45,091 nucleotides of DNA, from contig CAIVGN010000071.1 in NCBI GenBank assembly GCA_903905455.1, positions 1 to 45,091 on the forward strand, read 5' to 3'. This document shows, piece after piece, positions 15,821-24,419 of this stretch (positions are counted from its first letter, which is position 1; every line of letters begins with the position of its first letter). The stretch comes from an uncultured Archangium sp. (GTDB lineage Bacteria > Myxococcota > Myxococcia > Myxococcales > Myxococcaceae). The notes below the pieces were generated by a model that saw only the letters and a list, made by a program, of their open reading frames with translations, did no database searches and was not told the origin of the DNA. The position numbers and the translations under genes were made by a program.

Positions 15821-16687
15821 TCAGAGCCCCACGCGAATGTTGCCCTGCACGTTGGACGCGTGCAGCAGGTCGAGCACGTGGTTCTCCACGCGCTTGAACT
15901 CGGAGCTCTGCTTCACCGCGACCTCCCGGGACTCGAAGAACGGCACCTCGATGCGGTGCAGCACCTTGGCCGGCCGGTGCGAGAGCACGAAGATCACGTC
16001 GGCCAGGTACACCGCCTCCGCCACGTCGTGGGTCACGAAGAGCACCGTGTTGTCCTCGGTGCGCAGCACGTCGAGGATCAGCGACTGCATGCCCCAGCGC
16101 GTCTGCGGGTCGAGGGCGCCGAAGGGCTCGTCCATCAAGATCAGGCGGGGCTTGTTGACCAGCGTGCGCGCGATGGCCACCCGCTGCTTCATGCCGCCCG
16201 ACAGCTGCTTGGGCAGCGAGTCGGAGAAGTCCTTGAGGCCCACCTTCTCGATGATCGCCATCGCCTGCTTCCTGCGCTCGGCGGCGGGGATGCCCTGCAG
16301 CTCCAGGCCGTACTCCACGTTCTTGAGCACCGTGCGCCAGGCGAAGCTCGTGTAGCTCTGGAAGACCATGCCGCGATCGCGGCCCGTGCCTTCCACCGGC
16401 GCGCCGTCGACCAGCACCTCGCCGGAATCGGGCGTCATCAGCCCGGCCACCGACTTGAGGATGGTGCTCTTGCCGCAGCCCGAGGGCCCGAGGAACACGG
16501 CCAGCTCGCCGATGCCCGGCTTGTTGGCCACCGACAGGCTGACGTTCTCCACCGCCTGCACGGTGCGACCCTTGCGGTCGGTGTACGAGATGTAGAGGTC
16601 CTTGAGCTCGAGCTTGGGCGGGTTGCTCGCCGCCAGCTGGGCCTGCGGCGGGGCGGCGATGGCAGGGGCGACGGGGGTCTCAGCCAT
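15821..16687 (-). CDS. NitT/TauT-type ABC transporter ATP-binding protein
   Basis: 288 residues with all ATPase motifs: Walker A GPSGCGKST, Q-loop MVFQSYTSF, signature LSGGMKQR, Walker B LILMDEPFGALD and the switch His in FVTHDVAEA. The closest pattern is the nitrate/sulfonate/taurine branch. An extra Ala/Pro-rich N-terminus (residues 1-25) precedes the domain. Its start overlaps the permease stop by 8 bp. With the permease and the anchored binding protein it would form an importer; the substrate is unknown. Confidence 0.93.
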   Translation of the reverse strand: MAETPVAPAIAAPPQAQLAASNPPKLELKDLYISYTDRKGRTVQAVENVSLSVANKPGIGELAVFLGPSGCGKSTILKSVAGLMTPDSGEVLVDGAPVEGTGRDRGMVFQSYTSFAWRTVLKNVEYGLELQGIPAAERRKQAMAIIEKVGLKDFSDSLPKQLSGGMKQRVAIARTLVNKPRLILMDEPFGALDPQTRWGMQSLILDVLRTEDNTVLFVTHDVAEAVYLADVIFVLSHRPAKVLHRIEVPFFESREVAVKQSSEFKRVENHVLDLLHASNVQGNIRVGL

Positions 16688-17540
16688 TGGTCTCTCTCCA
16701 CGAGAAGAGCAGCCCGTTGAGCGCGCTGATCAGCAGGTCCGTCAGGAGGCCGATGACGCCGACCACCGCGATGGCGGCGAACGTCCAGTCGGGGCGCGCC
16801 AGCCGCTCGGCCACCTTGAAGACCGAGCCGATGCCGTCGGGGGCGTTCACGTACTCCGCGAGAATGATGTACGTCCAGGCGATCGCGTTCATCACCCGGA
16901 AGCTGTCGAAGATCTGCGGCATCGCCGCCTTGATCAACACCGAGGTGATCACCTGCCGCCTGGTCGCGCCCAGGGTGAAGGCCGTCTGCACCAGCTCCTC
17001 GGGCACCAGGCGCACCGCGTCCACCACCGCCGGCAGCAGGTAGACCACCGTGCCCAGGAAGAGGAAGGCGATCTTCTGCATCTCCCCGATGCCGAACCAG
17101 AGGATCATCAGGGGGATGAACGCGGTGATCGGCAGGTAGCGCATGGGCGCGACCACCGGCTCGAAGATCCGGTTGACGATCTCGAAGCTGCCCATGGCGA
17201 TGCCCAGCGGCACCGCCACCACCACCGACAGTCCCACCGCGATCACGATGCGCAACGCCGAGATGGCGATGGCCCGCGCGAGGTCCATCTCGAAGAACAG
17301 GTACAGCAGGCTCTTGACCACCTCGTCGGGCGCCGGAAGGAAGCTGTGCTTCACCAGCGGCTCGAGCTCGCCCAAGCGATCCACCTGCACGTAGCTGGCG
17401 ACGCACCAGGCGGCCAGCAGCACCACCACGCTGACGCTCGACGCGATGCGCGCCGGCCCCGCGGGGATGGTGCTGCGCAAGCCCCACAACGAGGGCCGGG
17501 GGCCCTTGCCGCGGGGTTTGGGTTTCGACTCAGTTGGCAT
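16680..17540 (-). CDS. NitT/TauT-type ABC transporter permease
   Basis: 286 residues and about six transmembrane helices, with the conserved cytoplasmic loop typical of the family (LGATRRQVITSVLIKAAMPQ), which contacts the ATPase. A basic, Pro-rich N-terminal tail (MPTESKPKPRGKGPRPS) is unusually long. It starts 11 bp inside the end of the binding-protein gene. The single permease implies a homodimer. Neighbours show it belongs with a peptidoglycan-tethered binding protein, an atypical setting. Confidence 0.93.
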   Translation of the reverse strand: MPTESKPKPRGKGPRPSLWGLRSTIPAGPARIASSVSVVVLLAAWCVASYVQVDRLGELEPLVKHSFLPAPDEVVKSLLYLFFEMDLARAIAISALRIVIAVGLSVVVAVPLGIAMGSFEIVNRIFEPVVAPMRYLPITAFIPLMILWFGIGEMQKIAFLFLGTVVYLLPAVVDAVRLVPEELVQTAFTLGATRRQVITSVLIKAAMPQIFDSFRVMNAIAWTYIILAEYVNAPDGIGSVFKVAERLARPDWTFAAIAVVGVIGLLTDLLISALNGLLFSWRETNG

Positions 17541-19179
17541 TGAGGACGACCTTGATGTCGGTGCGCCGGTTCAGCGCGCGCCCATCTTCGGTCTCGTTGG
17601 GGGCCAACGGCTTGGCGCTCCCCTGGCCCACGGTGATGAAGCGCTCCGCGGCGATGCTGAAGTTCTTCACCAGGTAGGCCTTCACCGAGTCGGCCCGGCG
17701 CGCCGAGAGCGTCTTGTTCGCCGCCTCGCTGCCGCGGCTGTCGGTGTTGCCCTCGACCTGCAGGTAGGTGTTGCCGAAGGCCAGCATCGTCTCGCCCAGC
17801 GAATCGAGCGTGAAGTAGCTGCCGGGCATGATCTCCTCGGAGCCCGTGGTGAAGTGGATCGACAGGCTCTTGTTCACGATGGCCCGGTCCGAGACCTTGG
17901 GCTTGTCCTTGAACGCGAACGACTCCTCGACCTTCTGCGAGGCGTATTCCTTGGCCAGCGCGCCCACGAAGCGGCTGTCGCGGAAGTCGGGGGCGTCCAC
18001 CACCGAGCTGACCACGCCCTTCTTGCGCCAGATGACGAAGGCGCCGTTGAACAGCGAGTCGAAGTAGGACTTGGGCCCCGAGAGCCCGAAGAAGAGCGCG
18101 TTGTCCGCGTAGCTCGTCAGCTTGAGGCCCGAGAGCATGCCCGACACGTCGTCGGTGGTGAGCTTGAGCGCGTCGGCGATCAGCTGGTTGGTGCTCTGCG
18201 GGTCTTCCTTCATCACGCTGATGGCGTCGAACCAGCCGGAGACGAAGGCCTGCACCGCGCCGGGCGCCGTGTCCACCAGCTGCTGGCGGGCCACCAGCGT
18301 GTCCGCGATGACGTTGGTGGCCGAGGTGGTGGACACCAGCACGTGCGCTTCCTTCTCCCGCGCCGTCACCGCGCCCGAGAGGTCGGGCTCCCAGGTGACC
18401 GCGGCGTCGACCTTGCCGGCCTTGAACATCGAGGCCGCCAGGGGCGCCTCGGCGGTGAAGATCACGTTCTTCTCGATCTCCGCGCGCTCCTGCGGCGAGA
18501 GCCCCGACTGCGCCAGGAGGAACAGCAGCAGCCAGTGCGACGGCGTGTACTGGGTGCAGGCGATCTTCTTGCCCTTGAGGTCCTCGACCGACTTGATGGT
18601 CTTGAGCGAGACGATGCCGTCGCCGCCGCGGCTCCAGTCTTCCTGGATGATGGCGCGCGCCTTGAGGCCCTTCTCCTTGAGCGCGCTCGCCTCGCGCGAG
18701 AACGAGTCCACGGTGTCCCACATGATGTCGATGTCGCCGGAGATGAACGCCGCCAGCTTGGCGCTGGGGTCCTCGAGGAGCACGAACTCCACGTCGAGGC
18801 CGTACTTCTTCTTGTAGAGCGAGCTGGGCGAACCGGGCTTCATGCCGCCGTTGGCCACGATGCCGGGCGCATGACCGGCCCAGGTGTTGATGCCCACCTT
18901 CAGCGGGCGGTTGAGCATCTGCGTGCCCACGTTCGCCGTGCCGGTGGCGTTGACCTGCACGCCGCCCTCGCGGGGCGCGTCGCTGATGCCCTGGTTGAGC
19001 GCGGCGAAGTCGTCCTTCGACACGTCACCGCCGCCGAGCGCCTTCTTGGCCTCTTCCTGCTTCGCGCCGGCGCCCGCCCAGCTGCGCACCTCGTCGCCGT
19101 ACTTCTTCCAGCCCACGAACCCGATGACGCCCAGCGCCACCAGCGCGATGAACAACTTCCCGAACGGAGTCAGTTTCAT
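17530..19179 (-). CDS. ABC solute-binding protein fused to an OmpA peptidoglycan-binding domain
   Basis: 549 residues. Residues 8-24 are an uncleaved-looking hydrophobic anchor (LFIALVALGVIGFVGW). An Ala/Gly/Asp-rich spacer follows, then a periplasmic NMT1/SsuA-like binding fold (about 92-410: VGINTWAGHAPGIV, DPSAKLAAFISGDIDIMW, AAVTWEPDLSGAV). A complete OmpA-type domain closes the protein (about 435-549), with GNTDSRG and ALNRRTDIKV carrying the peptidoglycan-binding Asp and Arg. The protein would tie an importer to the cell wall. An AAGGG ribosome site precedes the ATG at 19179. Similar SBP-OmpA fusions have been annotated by sequence in other bacteria, but I know of no experimental function. 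Confidence 0.93.
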   Translation of the reverse strand: MKLTPFGKLFIALVALGVIGFVGWKKYGDEVRSWAGAGAKQEEAKKALGGGDVSKDDFAALNQGISDAPREGGVQVNATGTANVGTQMLNRPLKVGINTWAGHAPGIVANGGMKPGSPSSLYKKKYGLDVEFVLLEDPSAKLAAFISGDIDIMWDTVDSFSREASALKEKGLKARAIIQEDWSRGGDGIVSLKTIKSVEDLKGKKIACTQYTPSHWLLLFLLAQSGLSPQERAEIEKNVIFTAEAPLAASMFKAGKVDAAVTWEPDLSGAVTAREKEAHVLVSTTSATNVIADTLVARQQLVDTAPGAVQAFVSGWFDAISVMKEDPQSTNQLIADALKLTTDDVSGMLSGLKLTSYADNALFFGLSGPKSYFDSLFNGAFVIWRKKGVVSSVVDAPDFRDSRFVGALAKEYASQKVEESFAFKDKPKVSDRAIVNKSLSIHFTTGSEEIMPGSYFTLDSLGETMLAFGNTYLQVEGNTDSRGSEAANKTLSARRADSVKAYLVKNFSIAAERFITVGQGSAKPLAPNETEDGRALNRRTDIKVVLNAN

Positions 19180-19209
19180 GATCGGCCCTTGATCGACGTT
19201 GAAGGAGAA

Positions 19210-19899
19210 TTACGGCTTGGCGGCGGGTGCCGCAGGAGAGTTGAAGAACTCGAGCACGCGGTGCACCTGGCCCTTGCGCCCGTCGGCGGCGGCCGCCAGC
19301 GAGGCCAGGGTCTCGGTGCGCTTGGTGATGTCGGCGCGCAGCGAGATCACCTTGTCCTCGAGCTGCGCGATCTGCGCCGTGGCGTCGGTGATCGCCTTGG
19401 CCGTGGCCTGCTCGTTGAGGCGCACGTAGGTGTCGAGGGCCTTGAGCTGCGTCTGCGCGGCGCCGACGATCTTGGTGACGTCGAAGCCGAAGGCCTTGAG
19501 CGAGGCCTCGACGATCTGGCGCTTGATGTCGACCGGCGTCGCCTCGGGCAGGCCCTTGAGGAGCTCCTCGGCCTTGCGCACGCGATCGAGCTCGCTGGCG
19601 TCGAGGCCGCTGGTCTTGAACACCGCGTCGAAGTCCACCACCGCGGGGGTCACCGGCCCGGTGGGGGCCGGCACGCTCATCGCCGGGCGGGCGACGGCGG
19701 CGGACGGGACCGGGGCAGGGCCCACGTGGGGGGCGCCCTTCCTCGGCGCTGCCTGCCCGGCGAGCTCGGCGACGATGTCGGCCGCGCTCTTCTCGCCGTC
19801 ATCGGCACCCACCGCGGGCGTTCCTTCGGCCGGCGTGTCATCCTTCGCCTCGACAAACAGACCGAGCAGCTTCGACCCCAGGCCTTTTTCTTCGGGCAT
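19210..19899 (-). CDS. Helical protein, first gene of the ABC/OmpA module
   Basis: 229 residues from ATG 19899, chosen because AAGGAG lies 6 bases upstream; an upstream GTG at 19920 would include that site. There is no signal peptide. The N-terminal half is low-complexity Ala/Pro/Gly, the C-terminal half (about 90-220) is helical with coiled-coil character (TDATAQIAQLEDKVISLRAD), ending in VLEFFNSPAAPAAKP. It opens the five-gene operon, 30 bp before the binding protein. Family not recognised; a cytoplasmic partner of the transporter is likely. Confidence 0.75.
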   Translation of the reverse strand: MPEEKGLGSKLLGLFVEAKDDTPAEGTPAVGADDGEKSAADIVAELAGQAAPRKGAPHVGPAPVPSAAVARPAMSVPAPTGPVTPAVVDFDAVFKTSGLDASELDRVRKAEELLKGLPEATPVDIKRQIVEASLKAFGFDVTKIVGAAQTQLKALDTYVRLNEQATAKAITDATAQIAQLEDKVISLRADITKRTETLASLAAAADGRKGQVHRVLEFFNSPAAPAAKP

Positions 19900-19958
19900 G
19901 GCCTGCTCCTTAGCAGACACAAATTCCGCATCACCGCGAAATATGGTGAGGTTTTCCC

Positions 19959-21089
19959 ATGGCCAAGTTCGAAGTCCACATCCCCGCCAGTGACGGAAAT
20001 GGCTTCAACGTGACGCTCAAGGTGGGGGCCGACAATTGGATGTCGGCGCTCAAGGCCGGCATGCAGAAGCTCGGCGAGCAGGGCACGGTCAGCCAGAACG
20101 TGATGGTGGATGTGCAGGAGGACAACTCCATTCACGTCACCGAGGCTGCCTCGGGCCGCGTGTTCCGCATCCGCGAGCTCACCGACGACGAGGTCTCGCG
20201 CGCGCAGGTCAAGCGCCCCTCGCAGATTCGCCCCGCGGCCGCTCCCGCCCGCGTCGAGGTGAAGACCGAGCCGGGCCTGCCGGCGGTGAAGCTGCCCGAT
20301 CTCGACAAGACCCAGCCCATCCCCCGCAGCGCGCTCGAGGCCACCCGGCCCGCCGGCGAGCCGATGAAGATCGTGCACCCGCCGTCGCTCGAGAAGACGC
20401 AGCCCGCGACGCCGGCGCCCACGAACCTCACGCCCGCCCCCCGCGCCCAGCCGCGCACCAACAAGTCTTCGGCGCGCATCGAGCTGCGGGACGTCGAGGA
20501 GCTGGTGCAGCCCCTCAAGCCCACCACCGGCAGCATCGGCCGCGTCAAGTCGAGCCCCAACGTGGCTCGCTCGCAGCGCCAGGAGACCGAGGAGATCCTC
20601 GCCGACATCTTCCTGCGCGTGGTGGAGATCAGCGCCAAGCCCACCCTCGAAGAGGCGATGGACTTCATCCTCGAGCTGGCGATGGAGAAGGTGCCCTGCG
20701 AGGCCGGCTCGGTGTTGCGCGCAGACACGGCCACCGGCGATCTCACCTTCCTCGTGGCCCGTGGCCCCAAGGCCAAGGAGATCCTCAAGGCCAAGCTGGT
20801 CGTGCCCGCGGGCACCGGCATCGCCGGCTTCTGCGCCGCCGAGGGCGTGTCGGTGGCGGTCAGCGACGTCGAGAAAGACCCGCGCTTCTACGCCGAGGTC
20901 GGTGAGCGCGTGGGCTACGCGACCCGTTCGATGCTCTGCGCGCCCATGATGACCCGTGGCCACTCGTTCGGCGCCGTGCAGTTGCTCAACCGCAAGGGCG
21001 GCCCCCTGTTCCTCGAACACGAGGTCGGGGTGCTGGCCTACCTCGCGCACCAGGCCGCGCTGTACCTGAACCACAAGCTGCTCGAGTGA
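19959..21089 (+). CDS. GAF-domain protein
   Basis: 376 residues. A small N-terminal domain (1-75, KFEVHIPASDGNGFNVTLKV) resembles a compact alpha/beta module. A Pro/Lys/Thr-rich linker with repeated DKTQP/EKTQP motifs (110-180) follows, then a GAF domain (about 205-376: EAGSVLRADTATGDLTFLVA, GTGIAGFCA, YATRSMLCAPM, GAVQLLNR, FLEHEVGVLAYLAHQAA). The ligand is unknown, and no output domain is present, so it should act through a partner. Divergent from the ABC/OmpA module with 59 bp between starts, which makes shared regulation possible. The linker TQP motifs could be phosphorylation sites. Confidence 0.88.
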   Translation: MAKFEVHIPASDGNGFNVTLKVGADNWMSALKAGMQKLGEQGTVSQNVMVDVQEDNSIHVTEAASGRVFRIRELTDDEVSRAQVKRPSQIRPAAAPARVEVKTEPGLPAVKLPDLDKTQPIPRSALEATRPAGEPMKIVHPPSLEKTQPATPAPTNLTPAPRAQPRTNKSSARIELRDVEELVQPLKPTTGSIGRVKSSPNVARSQRQETEEILADIFLRVVEISAKPTLEEAMDFILELAMEKVPCEAGSVLRADTATGDLTFLVARGPKAKEILKAKLVVPAGTGIAGFCAAEGVSVAVSDVEKDPRFYAEVGERVGYATRSMLCAPMMTRGHSFGAVQLLNRKGGPLFLEHEVGVLAYLAHQAALYLNHKLLE

Positions 21090-21108
21090 GCGGAGGCGGT
21101 GCCGCCCC

Positions 21109-22122
21109 TCAGTTCTTGAGCAGCTCGCGCAGCAGCACCGTCGCGTAGCTCCCGGCGGGCAGGCTGAAGCGCAGCGTGAGCTCGGCTTCGCCCTCGACGC
21201 TCTCCAGCTCCAGGGGCACGCGCAAGAGCCGCCGCGCGCCCAGCGTCTCGTTGCCGCCCTTGTCGAAGAGCGCCCGCTCGATGCCCTCGTCGGTGAGCAC
21301 CTGCGACTCCACCACGTCGACCTCGGCCTCGGGCCGGCGCATCTCGGGGCCGAAGAGCGGGCCGGTGGGGCTCAGCTCGAAGCTCTCGAGGCGCGGCTGG
21401 TCGACCAGCGGTTCGGCGCACACGAACTCGCCCCCGGTGGCGTGCTTCTTGAGCACGTCGCCCAGCTGCGCCGTGGCGAAGGTGCCCGCGTCGAGGCGGC
21501 GCGCGAGCACCCGGTTGAAGAGGTCAGACTGGTAGGCGGACAGGAAGAGCTTCCGCTCGAAGCGATCGCGGTGGCGCCCCCCGGCCTGCAAGATGCGCTT
21601 GCCCTTGTCGGCGTTGTCGCCGCCCAGGCCGAAGCGCTGCTCGCCGAAGTAGTTGGGGATGCCCAAGCGCACCAACCGGGTGAGCGCCTCGCGGGCGAGC
21701 GCCGCGTCGGTGACGCCGCGCACGACGACCTTGAAGCGGTTGCCCTTGAGGTGGCCGCCCTTGAGCTTGTTGCGGTGCCGCGCGCTCTTGAGCACCGTGA
21801 CGCCCTCGAAGGCGAAGGTGGCCAGCCTGGGCTCCACGAAGCGCGCCGGGACGCACAGGTACTGGCGGGTGATGGCCTGGCGGTCCTTGAGGCCCGCCCA
21901 GCTCACCTCGCGCTCGTCCATCTCGCAGTGCCGGGCCAGCGCCTTCGCCACGTCGATGGTCGAGCGGTTGCGCTTCTCGATCCACAGGAAGAGGTGCTCG
22001 CCGTCGCGCTCGCCGTTCGGCTCGTAGGCCGGCAGCTCCTCGACTTCGAAGTCTTCGGGGGTGCCCTTGAACGACCCGCCACAGCCGGGCAGGTCGCGCG
22101 TCAACGTCGGGAGGTCGCTCAC
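21109..22122 (-). CDS. truD: tRNA pseudouridine(13) synthase TruD
   Basis: 337 residues, normal for TruD, which isomerises U13 of tRNA-Glu and some other tRNAs. Family landmarks: FKGTPEDFEVEELPAY at the start, the catalytic Asp in WAGLKDRQAITRQY, the NRF motif in LKGNRFKVVVR and the IPNYFGEQRFG block. The TRUD insertion domain follows. GTG start at 22122 overlapping the stop of the DUF4388 gene (GTGA); last gene of a three-gene run with a DsbA-like protein. Pairing of a tRNA modifier with those two genes has no obvious functional logic. Confidence 0.96.
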   Translation of the reverse strand: MSDLPTLTRDLPGCGGSFKGTPEDFEVEELPAYEPNGERDGEHLFLWIEKRNRSTIDVAKALARHCEMDEREVSWAGLKDRQAITRQYLCVPARFVEPRLATFAFEGVTVLKSARHRNKLKGGHLKGNRFKVVVRGVTDAALAREALTRLVRLGIPNYFGEQRFGLGGDNADKGKRILQAGGRHRDRFERKLFLSAYQSDLFNRVLARRLDAGTFATAQLGDVLKKHATGGEFVCAEPLVDQPRLESFELSPTGPLFGPEMRRPEAEVDVVESQVLTDEGIERALFDKGGNETLGARRLLRVPLELESVEGEAELTLRFSLPAGSYATVLLRELLKN

Positions 22123-23471
22123 TTCGTCTCGATGGTGGCCAGGTGCTCTTTGACGCGCCGGGCAAGCTCTTCGTCGGCGGCAGACTCGAGCAGCTCACCG
22201 GCCTGGAAGAGGAGAAAGAACATCACGTCAGACAACGCCTGCTTGAGGGAGTTGATGGGCTCGCTGCCCAGCTGCCCCTCGGTGCTCAGCTGGCCGTAGC
22301 GGGCCACCAGCTGCGCGGCCGGGAGCACGCCCCCTTCGTCGAACATCAACCCGCTGAGCACCGGTGAGGTCGAGACCCCGTTGCCCTTGAGCGCGGCGTT
22401 GGCCGAGATGAGGAACGGCTCGAGCGTGCCCCGGGCGGCGACCTCGTCGCGCACCTCGCGGAAGATGGTGTTGAACACCGAGACCACGCGCTCCACCGTC
22501 AGCACCACGGGGCGGGGCGGCGGAGGCGGGGCGCTGCGGCGGGGGGGCGGAATGGCCGGCGCGGCAATGGCCGAGACCGACGACGGCGGGACCACCGCGG
22601 CCACGCCCGGCTGCTCCGAGACCTTCACCAGGCCCATGTCGAGCAGGTGGTGCACGATGCGGGTGGCGTCGAACTCCGAGAACCGCGCCGCCTGGCCGAC
22701 CTCGATCACCGACCGCTGCCCGTTGACCTGCGCCAGCACCGCGGCCTCTTCCGGGCCGATCTTCCCCTCGGCGGGCTTGCGCAGCAGCACGAACATGCGC
22801 CCGTGGGGGATGCGCTTGCGGAACTGGGTCAGCTCGTCGATCTTGCGGATGCTGTCCATGAGCAGGCCGTTCATGGACAACGAGAGGTTGTGCGTGAGCG
22901 CCTTCTCGTCGATCTCCTGGTCGATCAGCGCGAAGGAGCCTTCCTTCGACAACATGATGCCGTGGAAGATCTCGCTGATCTGCTCATTGAGGCACTTGTA
23001 GAGATCGTGGGCCTTGATCAGCCCCCGCTCGACCAGCGCCTTGCCGATGCGCGACGGCGGCGCCTCGGCGAGCACCTTCTCCAGCGCGGCGCGCGGCACG
23101 TAGCCCATGCGCACCATCACCTCGCCGATGCGGTCGCCCGACGAGTCGCTGGCCGCCGAGCGCACGTCGCCGTCCTTGAGCAGCAGGCTGCGTTCGCCCG
23201 AAGGCGCGGTCACCCGGAGCACGCCCGTCCACCGCGACTGGCCGAGGAAGGCGATCAGGTCGGCCAGGTGAAAGGCGCCGCAGTCACCGGCGAGCACCAC
23301 CCGGGGCCGCGTCTCGTGCAGGCCACCCTGGGCCGGGCTGCGCAGCAACACCACCCAGTCGGGCGACGTGCTCTGCAGCCGGTAGTACCCCGTTCGCCCC
23401 GTGAGGGCCGAGCCCTGGCCTTCGGCTGGCGACAGCGCTCCACGGGCATCGACGAGGAATCGTGCGTCCAA
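22119..23471 (-). CDS. DUF4388 (PATAN-type) domain protein
   Basis: 450 residues from a TTG at 23471, the only upstream start found; its use is inferred from position just after the DsbA-like stop. Residues about 55-240 contain the DUF4388 core (CGAFHLADLIAFLGQSRWTG, LLLKDGDVRSAASD, RIGEVMVRMGYV, QISEIFHGIMLSKEGSFAL), common in delta-proteobacterial signalling. A Pro-rich spacer (APPPPPRPV) separates a C-terminal helical domain (325-450). It probably acts as a cytoplasmic protein-interaction module in signalling. Start and product role are uncertain. Confidence 0.8.
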   Translation of the reverse strand: MDARFLVDARGALSPAEGQGSALTGRTGYYRLQSTSPDWVVLLRSPAQGGLHETRPRVVLAGDCGAFHLADLIAFLGQSRWTGVLRVTAPSGERSLLLKDGDVRSAASDSSGDRIGEVMVRMGYVPRAALEKVLAEAPPSRIGKALVERGLIKAHDLYKCLNEQISEIFHGIMLSKEGSFALIDQEIDEKALTHNLSLSMNGLLMDSIRKIDELTQFRKRIPHGRMFVLLRKPAEGKIGPEEAAVLAQVNGQRSVIEVGQAARFSEFDATRIVHHLLDMGLVKVSEQPGVAAVVPPSSVSAIAAPAIPPPRRSAPPPPPRPVVLTVERVVSVFNTIFREVRDEVAARGTLEPFLISANAALKGNGVSTSPVLSGLMFDEGGVLPAAQLVARYGQLSTEGQLGSEPINSLKQALSDVMFFLLFQAGELLESAADEELARRVKEHLATIETK

Positions 23472-23473
23472 GA

Positions 23474-24355
23474 TCAGTTCGCGGGCCAGGCGCTGTTGCC
23501 CGTCAGCCAGTCGAGTTCATCATCGACGGCCAACGAGAGAGACTCGACGTTCAGGCCGAGGGGGTACTTGCGGCCGTTCACGTAGAGCGACGGCGTCGAC
23601 TCGACCCCCGCCTTCTTACCGGCTTCCTTGGAGGCCTCGAGCTCGTCGATGTACTTCTTCGACGCCAGCGCCTTCTCGAAGGCCTTCACGTCGAGGCCCT
23701 GCTTGGTCACCAGCTGCTTGATGAAGTCTTCGGACAGCGAGAGTTGGTTGTCGAACAGCGCGTCGTGCAGTTGCCAGAACTTGCCGGCGTCGCGGGCGAA
23801 GAGCACCGCCTGCCCGGCGTACAGCGCGTTGGCGTGCTGCTGGAGCGGGAAGAGCATCGAGCACAGCCGGGTGTTCGGCTTGCCCTTGACGAAGTCCTCG
23901 AGGATGGGGCGGGCGGCCGCGCAGTAGGGGCACTCGAAGTCGCTGAACTCGACGATGGTGACCCTGGCGTCCTTCGGGCCCACGCACTGCCGCTCGTCGG
24001 GCTTGAGGGCCGCGCGGCCCTTGTTGAAGCCCTGGTTGTACTTGCTCAGGGCGACGATGATCTCGCTGGCCGGGGCGCCGTCAGACGCCAGCGACGCGCC
24101 GTAGCCCACCAGCCGGCGGGTGTGCTTGCAGGCGTCGCCCTTCTTGAGAGAGGCCAGCAGCGTCAGGGGCCGCCCGCAGTAGTCGAACTCGTCGGTCAGC
24201 ACCGAGGCCAGCTCGCGCTTGGCCGGGGCGGTGAGACGGGAAAAGTCGAAGCCCGGCACGTCGGTCAGCACGCGCGAGGGGTCGGTTTGCGCCAGCGCCA
24301 CGGTTGCAGTGAGCACCAGCGACACCATCACGGATTTCGCGAGGAGGTGCGCCAC
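23474..24355 (-). CDS. Exported DsbA-like thiol:disulfide oxidoreductase
   Basis: 293 residues from GTG 24355. A signal peptide ends VALAQ. The C-terminal two thirds are a DsbA/thioredoxin-4 domain with active site Cys142-Pro-Tyr-Cys145 in FECPYCAAARP and the cis-Pro loop in ESTPSLYVNG. The preceding 100 residues form an additional domain with its own cysteines (FDYCGRPLTLLASLKKGDAC) of unknown role. It should oxidise or isomerise periplasmic proteins, which here include many Cys-rich and CxxCH-bearing ones. A longer start (ATG 24430) would overlap the divergent asparaginase gene and is less likely. Next gene begins 2 bp after the stop. Confidence 0.9.
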   Translation of the reverse strand: MAHLLAKSVMVSLVLTATVALAQTDPSRVLTDVPGFDFSRLTAPAKRELASVLTDEFDYCGRPLTLLASLKKGDACKHTRRLVGYGASLASDGAPASEIIVALSKYNQGFNKGRAALKPDERQCVGPKDARVTIVEFSDFECPYCAAARPILEDFVKGKPNTRLCSMLFPLQQHANALYAGQAVLFARDAGKFWQLHDALFDNQLSLSEDFIKQLVTKQGLDVKAFEKALASKKYIDELEASKEAGKKAGVESTPSLYVNGRKYPLGLNVESLSLAVDDELDWLTGNSAWPAN

Positions 24356-24419
24356 GATGCGAGGCGTTGTAACCACCGGGTGCAGCCTTGTAAAGGAACG
24401 CCGTCGCGCGAATCTCGAC

